The notes beneath the pieces were generated by a model that saw nothing but the letters and a program-made list of their open reading frames with translations, was not told where the DNA came from and did not search any database. A stretch of 64,000 bases of DNA from Parapristionchus giblindavisi. Taxonomy: Eukaryota; Nematoda; Chromadorea; Rhabditida; Diplogasteridae. The stretch covers positions 1,520,501 to 1,584,500 of the forward strand of contig CALSFV010000211.1 in the NCBI GenBank assembly GCA_943737045.1. The letters run 5' to 3'. Both the position numbers and the translations under genes were made by a program. Each line of letters opens with the position of its first letter. Position 1 is the first letter of the stretch. Shown in pieces: positions 46,201 to 57,742 of the stretch.

Positions 46201-48605
46201 TTACAGTGGTCGATTCTCGCGCTCGCGCTCCTGCAACGACAACTACCGTAATCCAGCCATAAATCAATTTACAGTAATCCCGTGGCATGTAATGTGGCAC
46301 CCCCCCCCCTCCATATCACCGTATCAATTATCCACCATAACCCATCCTCCAGCTTATAGACTACGGTAGATCATCGATAGAATATCGATTGATTAACTCA
46401 ATTATCGATTGATAGGCCCACACAGACCTTGGTAGTCTTGAGGGCGTCAGTCTTCTTGAGATGGGATGGATCAGCGACCTGCGCCAGCCAGTCGAGCATC
46501 TTCAGATCCGACGACAGTGTGATCAGCTTCTCACGATTGGCCGCGAACATCTCCTATAAGTCAATCGATCAATAAATCGATAAATCAATCAATTGATCTA
46601 TCAATCAATCAATAAAACAATTAGTGAATCAGCGCAATCATCTCCTGCGATTAAGCATAGATGGATCAATAATTAGATTTGACCAACGCATGTTATGTTC
46701 ATAAATTAGTATGTTCACAATATACATAATATATCACTCTCAAAACCACATAAAGCCTATCACGAAAGAGCGCAACACGAAATAACCAGGTTGATCAACA
46801 TTTCAATTCCCCGATTACGGGGGCCTTATCGCATGAGATCCGCACGAGAAAATCAATAATCGATAATAATGAAAATCAAAAATCGATATTAATGAAAAAT
46901 CAATAAATACTTCCTGCTCCTTGACTCGCGCAGACACCACCGGCTCGCCCGGCTGTGTCAACATCTCGATGTAGTCGTCAGCAGTGATGCGCTTCTGAGT
47001 GAATAAATAAAGTTAGTTCACGATCACGATCAAGCAGACTACCGTATACCTTGGGCATGTCGCTCTCGATGCGCAGACGGATCTCGACGATCTTCTTGAG
47101 CAACATCGTGCAGTACCTGAATATGGCAAAATTTATTTATTTATTTGTTACTCCATCAGTTAGAACATGAATAATTAACATGCATTTTCATACCCTCACA
47201 CGGTGAGGATCGACCCACTGTACCGTCAAAACGATAAAAAGTGAAACATTTGTCAAAATTTTTTTTTTTTTTTTTGACAAAAGTTCAGAAGATCTAAACG
47301 CGGCTGCTAGTTTTTTATTAGATAATAGGGTGTTTGAGCATCTCTGGGCTTGCCGAATTTACCTATGAAGACAGTTTTTTTTAAATAAATCACTGTGAAC
47401 GCTGTTTTGTGAAACTGGTATACGGTAGGATTTTCTACAGTATACCACTTTTGCAGCCTTCTCTTTGCCAAGAAACAAACAGTGCAAATTCGCCATACTA
47501 AGTCAGGTAGTGCTACATATATCCATGATTAGACGAAAAAGCTCGATGGCAGCAGTTTTACAGAAAGATTCTACAGTATGCTACAGTATACCAATTCTGC
47601 TCCGGAGCGTTTCCGATTAATTTTTTCACTGTTATCGTGCATAACTTCATTGGGGAAACACATCCACTATAAAAAACCTTAGATAATACATCATCAAGAT
47701 CGTGAAAAATGCTGAAACAGGGAATCTTGTGAACTTTTGTCAAAATTTTTCAAAATTTTTGACAAATGTTTCACTTTTTTCGTTTTGACGGTATATGGCC
47801 CATTTTCAGGATCGAACCACGATATAGAGTTCATTTTTATGCTAAATATTAAAATTTAAGCGAATAATAACGATTTTTCTGAATCGACCCGCCATATTTT
47901 AAAAATCTACCCACTATGTAAAACCATCCTGTGAGGGCGCCGAAAATGTATGAAAATTTAGGAGTGACGAAAGTCCATCACTCCTATATTTGCCTAAAAT
48001 GATAGTGGGTGGTGGCAAATCGGGAGCGTCATCACACCCGGTGAATCCGCGTTTCACAGAAACCATAACAATTAATAACAACTCACTCGAGCTGTGGCTT
48101 CGGTGCGAACTGATACGGCTTGCGCTCGCTGACAGACTTGAGGAAAAGAATCGGAAAAGAAGTGAACCTGATAAATATTGATTCATGCATTTTCATACCC
48201 TCACAGTGTGAGTATTGATCCACTATATAGGGTTCATTTTCAGGGTTGACCCACTATATAAGGCTCATTTTTTACGTGAAAGATTGCAATTTAAGCGAAA
48301 AATAACGATTTTTCTAAATCGACCCACCATATTTCGAAAATTGACCCACTATATAAAAATAACGGTGAAGGTACCGAAAAATATATGATTGACACTCACT
48401 TCTCCAGGTGGTTCAGCACCTCCGCCGAGTACGGATTCGGCACCTGCTTGGTCGCGGTAGCCGACGAGGACGAGGACGACTGCTGCTGCTGCTGTTGAGG
48501 CTGCGCACCAGCACCGGGCATCGCTGATGACGCTGCTGCAGACATGGCGCTAGAGGGCGCGGCGGAAGGAGGCATCGTGGTGGGCGTCGAATGAGCGGCG
48601 CCCAT
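46201..48605 (-). CDS. Unidentified 184-aa protein with Ser/Ala/Gln-rich N-terminus
   Basis: Six exons, 48400-48605, 48087-48128, 47050-47116, 46911-46994, 46428-46553 and 46201-46230, total 555 nt with consistent phases (2, 2, 0, 0, 0) and a TAA stop. The first 45 or so residues are low-complexity (MGAAHSTPTTMPPSAAPSS.., Q6, S6). The rest is well-ordered looking and mostly helical: YCTMLLKKIVEIRLRIESDM, KRITADDYIEMLTQPGEP, EKLITLSSDLKMLDWLAQV. The end is charged (ERERENRPL). I do not recognise the family; a transcription-related protein is only a guess. The start at 48605 is the first ATG in the good frame; upstream readings run into the inserted element 48651-49310, which sits about 45 bp before it. 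Exons 4-5 are duplicated at 25100-25644. It precedes mrps-17 on the same strand. Confidence 0.65.
47223..47791. mobile_element. 569-bp MITE with CCGTCAAAACG ends, TA duplication
   Basis: The left end CCGTCAAAACGATAAAAAGT and the right end are inverted repeats, extending through GTGAAACATTTGTCAAAA to a T-run. TA flanks both tips (47221-47222, 47792-47793). The centre is unique AT-rich sequence. It lies between exons 2 and 3 of the unidentified gene. Confidence 0.8.
47855..48390. repeat. Two units of the ACCGAAAATGTATGA dispersed repeat
   Basis: 47860-47955 and 48270-48390 flank exon 2 of the unidentified gene and share 'cgacccaccatattt', 'cccactatataaaa' and the ACCGAAAATGTATGA-like end. 48162-48183 (GTGAACCTGATAAATATTG) also matches the tail of the LINE remnant at 55145-55325. 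Confidence 0.6.
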
Positions 48606-48650
48606 GTGTCCTCCTGCTACCCGCCCACTCGAAGGCTGCTGCAATTTTAG

Positions 48651-49310
48651 GGGGGGGGGCGATCGATTTGCCAACGATCGTTTTCACAACGGATCATAAA
48701 TCGGTTGGGGGGGGGGGGGGGGTGGTGTATAGCAACCAAAGTTGTATCGTTGTTATTAGTGGGAGTATACGGTATTGTGCTACCGTAACCGTCAGGAATC
48801 GCGAACTGACTTTTTTCAGTCGATCCATGACCCGGGGTTCATAGTTGAAAATGGCCGAAGTCGAAAAATTCATGATACACCGAGATACAAGTTGCCAGTA
48901 TATCAATAGCGAGCCAACTTTTATCTTTCTGGATACCGTAACCCGTACTACCGTAATCAAACAGGGATTTGCCGTGAATTTCGCTATAATATTGCAGGTT
49001 ACGGTAGCTAGATCACAGTAGTTCTGGCTACGGTATACATAAAGAGAAAAGTTGGCTCACTATTGATATAATGGCAACTAGTATTTGATCGCGGGCCATC
49101 ATGAATTTTTCGACTTCGGCCATTTTCAACCCGGGTCATGGGTCGACTGAAAAAAAGTCAGTTCGCGATTCCTGACGGTTACGGTAGCACAATACCGTAT
49201 ACTCCCACGAATAACAACGATTCAACTTTGGTTGCTATACTCCACCCCCCCCCCCCCCACCGATTTATGATCCGTTATGAAAACGATCGTTGGCAAATCG
49301 ATCGCCCCCC
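48651..49310. mobile_element. 660-bp palindromic element with G-run ends, 8-bp duplication
   Basis: Begins with nine G then CGATCGATTTGCC; the right end is the reverse complement finishing in CCCCCC. AATTTTAG occurs at 48643-48650 and 49311-49318. Arms of about 310 bp match inversely, including a second G/C run (48708-48722 against 49244-49258) and 'gtgggagtatacggta'. It lies just upstream of the start of the unidentified gene, so it may disturb that promoter or a 5' exon. Confidence 0.85.
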
Positions 49311-49474
49311 AATTTTAGGCTCCATCAGTAGATCAAAGATCAAAGATTAAAGACCAAAGAATCCTAATCCTGAGCCTAATCCTTGATACAGTAACCCATA
49401 TCCTCGCTAAAGTATTCATGAATGGACGTGCAATATCAGAATATACAGGTACTACAGAGTACAGTGTCCATTCC

Positions 49475-49634
49475 CATAGGTCGAAAAGTATGTTACAAAG
49501 TACCAAGCCTGACCGGATTTTGAGCCAAAATTTCACAATAATCGAAAAACCTGACCGGATTTTGAGCTAAATTTGCCAAAAATCGAAAAACCTGACCGGA
49601 TTTTAAAACCGATAACCTAGCGATTCGACCTATG
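49475..49634. mobile_element. 160-bp MITE-like repeat, block C copy
   Basis: CATAGGTCGAA start, TTCGACCTATG end, interior as at 8137-8297. It lies directly downstream of popl-1 exon 2 of block C, a different intron position from blocks 1 and B. Confidence 0.75.
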
Positions 49635-49756
49635 CCCATTCCTACCGTACCTTGGCATCCGTCGCACATCATGTGACATGGCGCGTCGCCGCATGTGTCG
49701 CGGCAGTCTCTGGGCGGCAGCGCGCGGTCCCTTCGTCACCTCTCCCGTCACCAGAG

Positions 49757-52163
49757 CAGGGTTGGGCGTTAAATAAAAAAATAACGGATCCGTTAAATCG
49801 TTAAATTAACGGTTTCAAATTCCGTTAAATTCCGTTAAATCCGTTAAATTACCAAAGGAATTGTGTAAATCGACTAATTTCGATATTTCTCCATTTTTAA
49901 CATTCAATATTAGGAGTTGTAACAGTACACTTCCGAAAACAAAGTAAAATAATCAATTTAAAGCATTACGGAAAAAATGCGAAAACTATAGAAGAAGAGC
50001 CGCTGACGAAGTGAATTGCTTCCCATGAACAATTCGAATATGAGAGGAATCGCGAGAAAATCGACCGTTTCGGAGGGTCCGCGGCGGTAGAAATTTCGAC
50101 CCCCTGAAAAATTCAGATTAAGTACTTTGAACGATGCTCTATCGAACTGCGTTTTCCGAATTTGCATATCTGCTCTCATTTTCGAGTTACGGTAGGTCAA
50201 AGTTGGCAGGTACGGTATTTTTGACTCGAGTGTGTGTCAGAAAAATGATCATAACTCCGTTTAAAATAATGATAGACATTTTTTCAAAAAAAGGATCGAA
50301 GGAGGAGATCTTGGGCAACATTTCCCAGTTGATGACGTCATTTGTCGACCATGCGCCGGTGCGGGGCGGTCGGTTTTATGAAAAAGTGACGTAACTTTCC
50401 TAATCGGAAAAAGTGCACTTTTCTTCTATGCGCGTTTTGTTGCGTCCATATGTGTCTAAAAATGACCCAAGTTTCAGAGGATTTGAGAAATGCAAAAAAA
50501 AGCGTTGATTTTAGTGACGCGACCTCGGACCTGTCATAGGAAAGAACGGCTTATTCCTTTATCAAGAAACAGCAAAGGAGCTTAAATGACTCAAAAACAT
50601 CCGAAAAAGCATTACGATCTCAAAATACCCATATATGACAGTTATTTAAAACACAAAATCACCGAGTTCCGAAAAATTTGAAAAAAAAACCCATATTTTG
50701 CTTTTCCACGTGGAAAATACGTCTCAGTAATGTTAATTAATCTTTATAATATTTCTTATAATGTTTTTGAACATTTATGTTTTTGGAAGTCTAAGGCCTA
50801 CCTGCTCTTAGAGCCGAGATATCCGCCATCGAGATTACACGCGCGCCCCCCAACTCACCCTTTGAGAAGAGATGTGTTGCCATAAAATGAACGTTTTCCA
50901 GCTCAGAATGACTCAAAACAACTTGTTTCATCATTCTTATCACGAAAAAAATACCTTGGAACACGATTTCTGTGTCTGTAAAAATCAGCAAAAGATTTGG
51001 ATCGAACCGGGGTTCGAACCCGCCCGTACTTCATCATTCCTTGAAGAGAGAGAGAGAGAGAGCGAGAGCGAGGAAGTACGGGCGGGTTCGAACCCCGGTT
51101 CGATCCAAATCTTTTGCTGATTTTTACAGACACAGAAATCGTGTTCCAAGGTATTTTTTTCGTGATAAGAATGATGAAACAAGTTGTTTTGAGTCATTCT
51201 GAGCTGGAAAACGTTCATTTTATGGCAACACATCTCTTCTCAAAGGGTGAGTTGGGGGGGGCGCGCGTGTAATCTCGATGGCGGATATCTCGGCTCTAAG
51301 AGCAGGTAGGCCTTCACTTCCAAAAACATAAATGTTCAAAAACATTATAAGAAATATTATAAAGATTAATTAACATTACTGAGACGTATTTTCCACGTGG
51401 AAAAGCAAAATATGGGTTTTTTTCAAATTTTTCGGAACTCGGTGATTTTGTGTTTCAAATAACTGTCATATATGGGTATTTTGAGATCGTAATGCTTTTT
51501 CGGATGTTTTTGAGTCATTTAAGCTCCTTTGCTTTTTCTTGATAAAGGAATAAGCCGTTCTTTCCTATGACAGGTCCGAGGTCGCGTCACTAAAATCAAC
51601 GCTTTTTTTTTTTGCATTTCTCAAATCCTCTGAAACTTGGGTCATTTTTAGACACATATGGACGCAGCAAAACGCGCATAGAAGAAAAGTGCACTTTTTC
51701 CGATTAGGAAAGTTACGTCACTTTTTCATAAAACCGACCGCCCCGCACCGGCGCATGGTCGACAAATGACGTCATCAACTGGGAAATGTTGCCCAAGATC
51801 TCCTCTTTCGATCCTTTTTTCGGAAAACGCAGTTCGATAGAGCATCGTTCAAAGTACTTAATCTGAATTTTTCAGGGGGTCGAAATTTCTACCGCCGGGG
51901 GGTGGTCGAACCTCTGGCGATTCCTCTCATATAGTACTTGTATAACGCTAACGTGAGTACGGAGTACTCGAAATATAAATTTTAAAAGCATAAAACTTAT
52001 ACAAATATCGTTTTCTACCTTTTTTTACTTCAAAATATTAAATTTATTTTTAACGGATTTAACGGAAAAAATTTAACGGATTCCGTTAAAAATTAATTTA
52101 ACGTATGAATACCGTTAAATCCGTTAAATCCGTTAAAACCGTTAACGTTAAATCCCAACCCTG
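49757..52163. mobile_element. 2.4-kb palindromic element with CAGGGTTGGG ends inside popl-1 exon 2
   Basis: Tips are CAGGGTTGGGCGTTAAAT-like and the inverse ..AACGTTAAATCCCAACCCTG. CAGGG tips are typical of hAT elements, and the smaller element 60944-61461 has related tips with an 8-bp duplication. Here the two 8-mers beside the tips (CACCAGAG, CTTCCGAT) do not match. Subterminal regions repeat 'ccgttaaat' many times. Arms of about 1.1 kb meet near 51050, where a (GA)n tract and inverted GGTTCGAACCC phrases lie. The left arm has an extra segment near 49960-50130. No transposase recognised. Confidence 0.8.
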
Positions 52164-52499
52164 CTTCCGATCGGCCTGCTTGACAAGATGGAAGTACCGC
52201 TCCTGACTTTCCAAGGTCTACTAGGAGGGGACTCAACTGTTGGTCCTCTTCTCTTGATGGAATAGGCGAGAGTGAATTATTATATAGAGTGAGAGTGAAA
52301 TAAAAAAATTATTCATCAATTTTATAGTAAATTTTGGCTAAATGGTTGTCATTTTTTAGTGAATTTTGGCTAAATCGGGTGGGTCAGTTGCCAAAACCGG
52401 GTGGGTCTTGCCGCTAGCGACAATGCCGATTTAAATAAAGAATGAAGTTTATTTTGATGGACCTGAGGCCATATCCATGAACGATGGCAAACCTTTTGC

Positions 52500-54110
52500 C
52501 GGAAAACATGAGCGTAGGTGGAGGCCATTTTGGACAAACGCCTCCACCAACGCTTGTGACGTCACGTTTTTGTCGGCAAATGATTTGTCACCGTTATTCG
52601 GAAGAAGAAACTGGTGGAGGAGATTGTGGATGAGCCATTCCAAGAGGTAATCGATCAATCGATATCGATAGGTTACGGTAGTTCGATCGTTGCAGGACGC
52701 GCTGCTGTTCGAAGAGCGACGCGCCCTCCAATCGAGAAGACTGATGGAAGCGCGCGAGAGTAGTGTCTGATGTGAGAAAATTCGAAAGAAATGGAGACGG
52801 CTACCGTGCACGAGATGCAGTTGAACGTGTCGGAGTTTGTGGAGAAACGAGCGGCACAGATTGCTGATCTACTCGCGGTACGGTATCTATTGATTATTGA
52901 TTGATAATATTGAGTCACAAAGATCACTGCTTAAGGGCAATTTAAGTCCAATAATAAAGAATTTCAATCCGAGTTTTCCTGGATAAAGTATGTTCTCGAT
53001 CTTACAAGAAGTATAGATAAAATAAGTCTACGGTAGTTAAAGGCATTATAGAATTAAAACTGTCCGAACAATACAAATTCCGCTGTTTGCCGCGCAATAC
53101 TCAGACTCCGCCCACTTCTTCGCGCGACATACTTTTTTCTCTTAGTTTATCGAATTTTAGGGCGTTTCCTCATCATTTCACAGGACTTTCAATAAAAATA
53201 AAATTATATGCATTGAAAAAACGTTCGAAAAAACCATTCGAAAATTTGGAGTGCGTTTTTCTCAACGGTGGAGAAGTTTACTATATTCGGCATTTGGCGC
53301 AGTGTGTGCAAAACTTTTGTAATTCTATAATAGTTTAGTAGGGAGGTAGTTTAGTTACTGCAGTACTTACGGTAGTTAGTTATACTACACGGTGGTCATA
53401 AGAAGTATTATAGTAGTATGCGGAATTTGTATTGTTCGGACAGTTTTAATTCTATAATGCCTTTAACTACCGTAGACTTATTTTATCTATACTTCTTGTA
53501 AGATCGAGAACATACTTTATCCAGGAAAACTCGGATTGAAATTCTTTATTATTGGACTTAAATTGCCCTTAAGCAGTGATCTTTGTGACTCAATATTATC
53601 AATCAATAATCAATAGATACCGTACCGCGAGTAGATCAGCAATCTGCGCCGCTCGTTTCTCCACAAACTCCGACACGATCAACTGCATCTCGTGCACGGT
53701 AGCCGTCTCCATTTCTTTCGAATTTTCTCACATCAGACACTACTCTCGCGCGCTTCCATCAGTCTTCTCGATTGGAGGGCGCGTCGCTCTTCGAACAGCA
53801 GCGCGTCCTGCAACGATCGAACTACCGTAACCTATCGATATCGATTGATCGATTACCTCTTGGAATGGCTCATCCACAATCTCCTCCACCAATTTCTTCT
53901 TCAGTTCCATCTCATCGCTGAACGTGCCCGAGATCACTCGTTTGCCCGTCACCGGATCGATAATGTTGCCTGCACATCAATATCAGTATGGGTATCCATA
54001 AACGGTGACAAATCATTTGCTGACAAAAACGTGACGTCACAAGCGTTGGTGGAGGCGTTTGTCAGAAATCCTCCACCTACCTCTTGTGACGTCACGTTTG
54101 CCGGCAAACC
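52500..54110. repeat. Inverted duplication of the mrps-17/popl-1 junction
   Basis: 52500-53088 and 53420-54110 are inverted copies. Each contains the mrps-17 last exon, popl-1 exon 1 and the intron start through 'acagttttaattctataatg'. About 330 bp of single-copy sequence (53090-53420) separates the arms. The right arm keeps the block C orientation (minus); the left arm is the extra, reversed copy. Confidence 0.85.
52600..52877 (+). pseudogene. mrps-17 exon 4-5 end and popl-1 exon 1, reversed extra copy
   Basis: 52600-52647 gives KKKLVEEIVDEPFQE, 52697-52771 the last mrps-17 exon to a TGA, and 52791-52877 popl-1 exon 1. Here only about 20 bp lie between the mrps-17 stop and the popl-1 ATG, against 440 bp in block A, so intergenic sequence has been deleted. 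The right arm has the same deletion, so it preceded the inverted duplication. Confidence 0.75.
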
Positions 54111-54700
54111 ATTCTCTAAGATACGATCTAAGGTCTTGCATAGATAAACTTGAAATTGGTACTGAGATCACCTACTACAATCATCCCATACACACCCTTG
54201 TCGACTATCTTACCAACCCCCCCCCCCCCCCACCTTTTTCCTTCTCTTCATTTTAAACTAAATCCCCTCACTATGTCACAAATGACTGAATCGTTGCAAT
54301 CTATATGGGTTGTCTAACTATAAACGTAAAATTAATAAAGTTAATTGGAATGTGCAAAGATGATAAGTAAACGATAATATTATTATAATATTACAATATT
54401 GTAATAGATGATATTACGACAATATTATAATATAATGGATTCCCCTCCGGAGTATCAATAAACACTTTTCCCCGAAATGAACGTTGACAAATCAACATTG
54501 TGAAACACCGAAACGACAGGCTGGCATGTTATTTACATTACAGTCTTTCCATAGGTAAAATGAAATGAAATCAATGAATATTTGAACAGGTCACACGCAA
54601 TTCTGCTTATGAAAATCAGTGGCAACGGTTTTGCTAACACAACACAGGACCATAGGTGAGGGAAGAATCGTTGTCGCTAAACACTAACAAGTTCTACCCA
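53736..54700 (-). pseudogene. mrps-17 exons 4-5 and part of intron 3 (block C)
   Basis: Exon 4 (53860-53972) and exon 5 (53736-53810) are open and match the intact copies. 54480-54700 matches mrps-17 intron 3 of blocks A and B, without the CACAAT element. Exons 1-3 are absent; the sequence changes to a GGTCGAAAAGT repeat at about 54703. Confidence 0.75.
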
Positions 54701-55140
54701 TTGGTCGAAAAGTACGTCACAAACTACGAAGCTTGACACCGCATTTTGAGCCTAAAAGCAAGAAAATAAAAAAATCTTACCAAATTTGGAATTTTTGTTT
54801 TACTAAAGAATCAAAACAATGCCGAAACAATGTATTATTACTTGCCCCCCCCCCCCCCCCCCAATGATACTATCAAATCGTCACATGATATCAAAATAAT
54901 GAATAAAAGAGTGCGCTTCAGAAAAAAATGGCCTGAATCTTTGATTTTGGACCCTTAAAATAGCAAATACCATGCGAGAAATCACAATTTTTATGACACA
55001 GATATATGACAAAGATCAAAGATCAGGTAATTCCGATGATCACAGCATAAAGCAGTCGACCAGAAACAAAGTTGTAGTAAATTAACGATATCGCTATCTC
55101 ATAGTTAGCGACGGACATTCATCGATCTCTTTAATCAATC
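54110..55140. other. No gene; intron and flank fragments, poly-C runs
   Basis: Contains a C-run at 54217-54231 and another at 54846-54862, mrps-17 intron 3 sequence (54480-54700) and, from 54780, sequence matching 15285-15640. A small palindromic TATTATAATATTA region lies at 54378-54435. Confidence 0.55.
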
Positions 55141-55144
55141 AATC

Positions 55145-55325
55145 AATATTTATCAGGTTCACACTGTGGTGTGCTGGGATATGGTTGTAAGCCATTGTTA
55201 GTAGGGCATATTCCACCATCCTTTTCCTATTCTCTTCCTTAGGTCATCTCGAATACGAGTAGGGGGCTTTCCAAAAGGTCTTCGAGAAGCATATTGATAG
55301 GGTATCCAATTGGTGACAATTTTGG
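55145..55325 (-). mobile_element. RTE-like LINE C-terminal remnant
   Basis: Minus-strand reading VTNWIPYQYASRRPFGKPPT, then RIRDDLRKRIGKGWWNM, the RPxGRPPTRWRDD..GxxW pattern of RTE-type C-termini, followed by a stop and a tail TGAACCTGATAAATATTGATTG. The related remnant at 22030-22165 shares the WIPY..Y..R phrase. The copy of this flank at 15600 lacks it, so it is an insertion. Confidence 0.65.
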
Positions 55326-55643
55326 CCCATCGATCAATGTCCATCGATCACTTTATGTCTTCCATTTTTATGTTCTGTATAACAAAATAAGAATAAGTAG
55401 TTTACCCCCTCCTCATAAAAAAATTTCTCCCTGTGCAAACTTTGTATATCTAAATCGTATTTCTCTTTATGATGTATGTTAAATGCAAAAAAAAATTACG
55501 AAAATGCTTCATAATTTATTTAATCAGTATTCAATTCAACAATAACAAAACGAGATAACAACGAAACCAACGACTCAATGTATGATACAACACAATAAAT
55601 CAATAACTCAACAATCAATCGATAATCGATAATCAATGCATAC

Positions 55644-56670
55644 TTGGAGTGCCACAGGGCTCAGTTCTTGGGCCCTTGCTCTTTCTCATTTTCACATCTG
55701 AACTACCCATACTGGTACAAAAAGATGGTGTACTGGCTCGCCTATATGCTGATGACATAAAGATATACAGATCATTTAGAACGGGTGAACCTCCCCACCC
55801 CCTACAAGTTGCAGTCGACACTATTGTTAAATGGTCAAACGACTGGCAATTGCCTCTAGCGTCCCATAAATGTAACTCCCTACACCTAGGTAGAGCGAAT
55901 ACTTCCAGAGTATATACTATTGAAGGCAATAATCTGAATCAAAAAGAAGTTGTCAAAGATCTAGGATTCATAATTCAAAGAAGCCTGACTTTCTCAGACC
56001 ATTGTAGAGCAGTATCAATCAAAGCAAAATCAGCCTGTCATATAATTATGCGAGCTCTAAGAACAAATAACCCGATAATTCTACTAAAAGCATATTCAAT
56101 TTATATTAGGCCTATTTTAGAGAGCGCTTGCACTGTATTCAATCCCTACCAGAAAAAAGACATTAAAATGTTAGAAAAAGTACAGAATTATTTCACAAGA
56201 AGGCTGTTTGCACGTTGCCATAAATATACGTGGCAGTTCATGCCGAATAGTAGTGCACGCAACACAAAACTCGGTCTTGACACTCTCGAGCAGCGCAGGC
56301 TAAACATTGACATTAAAATGTCCATCAAACTACTTAGAGGGAAAACTAGGATTTCAAATAATAAAAACCACTATTTCAAAACCTACGTTACTAGAAATGG
56401 ATTAAACTTCTCCAATTGCGGGTCTCGTTTCCAATACAGGCATAACAGTTTCTTCTTGCGAGCGGCTCGGTTACTTAGCCGACCAGAGAATAGAATCAAC
56501 TTTTAAAAACCAATGACTGATCAGTTTGGCCACAACTCCGTTATCATTATTATACACGTATTCAATGTTCAATCCCCTCCTAGAAATTGTACTTCATTCA
56601 TTTGTTTAATATTTATTGTTTTATACACGTTTACCTTGTGGTGAATAAATATATATATATATATATATAC
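55644..56670 (+). mobile_element. 5'-truncated LINE with open reverse transcriptase C-terminal half
   Basis: Starts inside the RT domain at [16 protein letters not shown], continues through the catalytic LYADDIKIY, and reads open to a stop at 56504-56506 (about 285 codons). It includes [19 protein letters not shown] and the thumb-region YFTRRLFAR. This is CR1/Jockey-like in pattern. The 3' end is an (AT)n run at 56650-56669. It interrupts the sequence ATGCATAC/AGTATACCC, which is continuous at 15916-15930 and 30561-30575. The endonuclease and 5' half are missing, but the long open frame suggests recent insertion. Confidence 0.85.
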
Positions 56671-57224
56671 AGTATACCCATTCACAGTTCAAGTCTTGTC
56701 ATCGATACCGACACCGTAGCTGGATGATAGTATCTCGACGTTGTATTTCTGAAAAAAAGCAATCAATAAATAACTTTTAAAATTCAAATTCAAATTTCAA
56801 TTTTTAATTTGGATAGTTCTACCGTAATCCCCCTTACACCGTATACCTGGAGACAAGCGCTTGCGGGAACATCTTCTTGAGCGAGATGGACTTCTCACTG
56901 GCCGCAGCGTCGGTCGACACAACGTCCTTCCACATCTCGTTCTGCCATCGACGTTGAGCAGATTTGTCGACGACGACGTCATCTTCACCGTCTACAAAGA
57001 TCAAAGATCAAAGATCAAAGATCATCTCATCATTAACATTCGTTTCTACAAAGATCAATGACTATTTCTTATTAGATTCCTATATTATTAATTTTTATTC
57101 TACCGACGCGCATATATGCAGGAAACGAGACACATAAATATGACGGGTAAAAAGAGTTTGGAATATAAAGGTGATTCACTTGCGAATGGGTCAGGATGCG
57201 TTGATATTATCATCGTCATGATAG

Positions 57225-57612
57225 CTCGCTCTCATGAGGCACCCCCCCCCCCACACACCTAACTGGCCCCTATTCTTACTTTTCATACGTTTAATCATTA
57301 TCAGTTGTGTTGAGAGTTCTTGTTATGCTATTCATTATTTCTTCTCTAATTTCGAAAATACCGTTCATGAGCATGTGATAAATATATTCTCAAGTGCGCA
57401 AGGAGGGAATCTCTCTCTCTCCTAGGACACCATGATCCCTCTAGACGTGATTAGACGATGAATTATTGATTGGGAGTGCAAGACAAATTATTGACAGTGA
57501 CAGTGTGAGGGATCGGAAACTCTGAACCGCAATGAGCCATTGTAAATCGTCCGTGAGACAGGCAAAGAAGAACTAGGAGAGCTTCGACTAAGTAATGGCT
57601 AGCGTCACAAGC
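57225..57612. mobile_element. ~390-bp insertion of unknown type in popl-1 copy 3
   Basis: Sequence between 'gctcgctctca' and 'agctctcacattaacc' is absent from copies 1 (near 1207) and 2 (near 31938). CTCTCA is present on both sides. It starts with a poly-C run and includes (CT)n near 57412. No terminal repeats or coding sequence recognised. Confidence 0.5.
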
Positions 57613-57742
57613 TCTCACATTAACCAAACTACCGTGAGCTCATTACGATCAAAGATCAAAGATCAATCCTTCATCATCCAAATCCATCTTGTCTTCCTCC
57701 TTCTTCTTCTCATCTTCTCCTCGCTTCCCTTGCACAATCACT

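Larger units (their letters stand above)
49651..53712 (-). pseudogene. popl-1: popl-1 5' end (block C), split by inserted sequence
   Basis: Exon 1 is 53626-53712 (29 codons). Exon 2 is in two parts, 52164-52217 (TLESQERYFHLVKQADRK) and 49651-49756 (LVTGEVTKG..LPRHMRRRAMSHDVRR), separated by the 2.4-kb element 49757-52163. At the insertion one base of a codon seems lost compared with the uninterrupted end of block D. Between exon 1 and exon 2 lies the inverted duplication 52500-53600. After exon 2 only about 300 bp of intron remain before block B begins. Confidence 0.8.

Noticed and set aside
50985..51233. Mirror-image proteins (SNRGSNPP, FEPARTSS) around 51050
   Set aside because: They are readings of the two arms of the 2.4-kb palindromic element near its centre.
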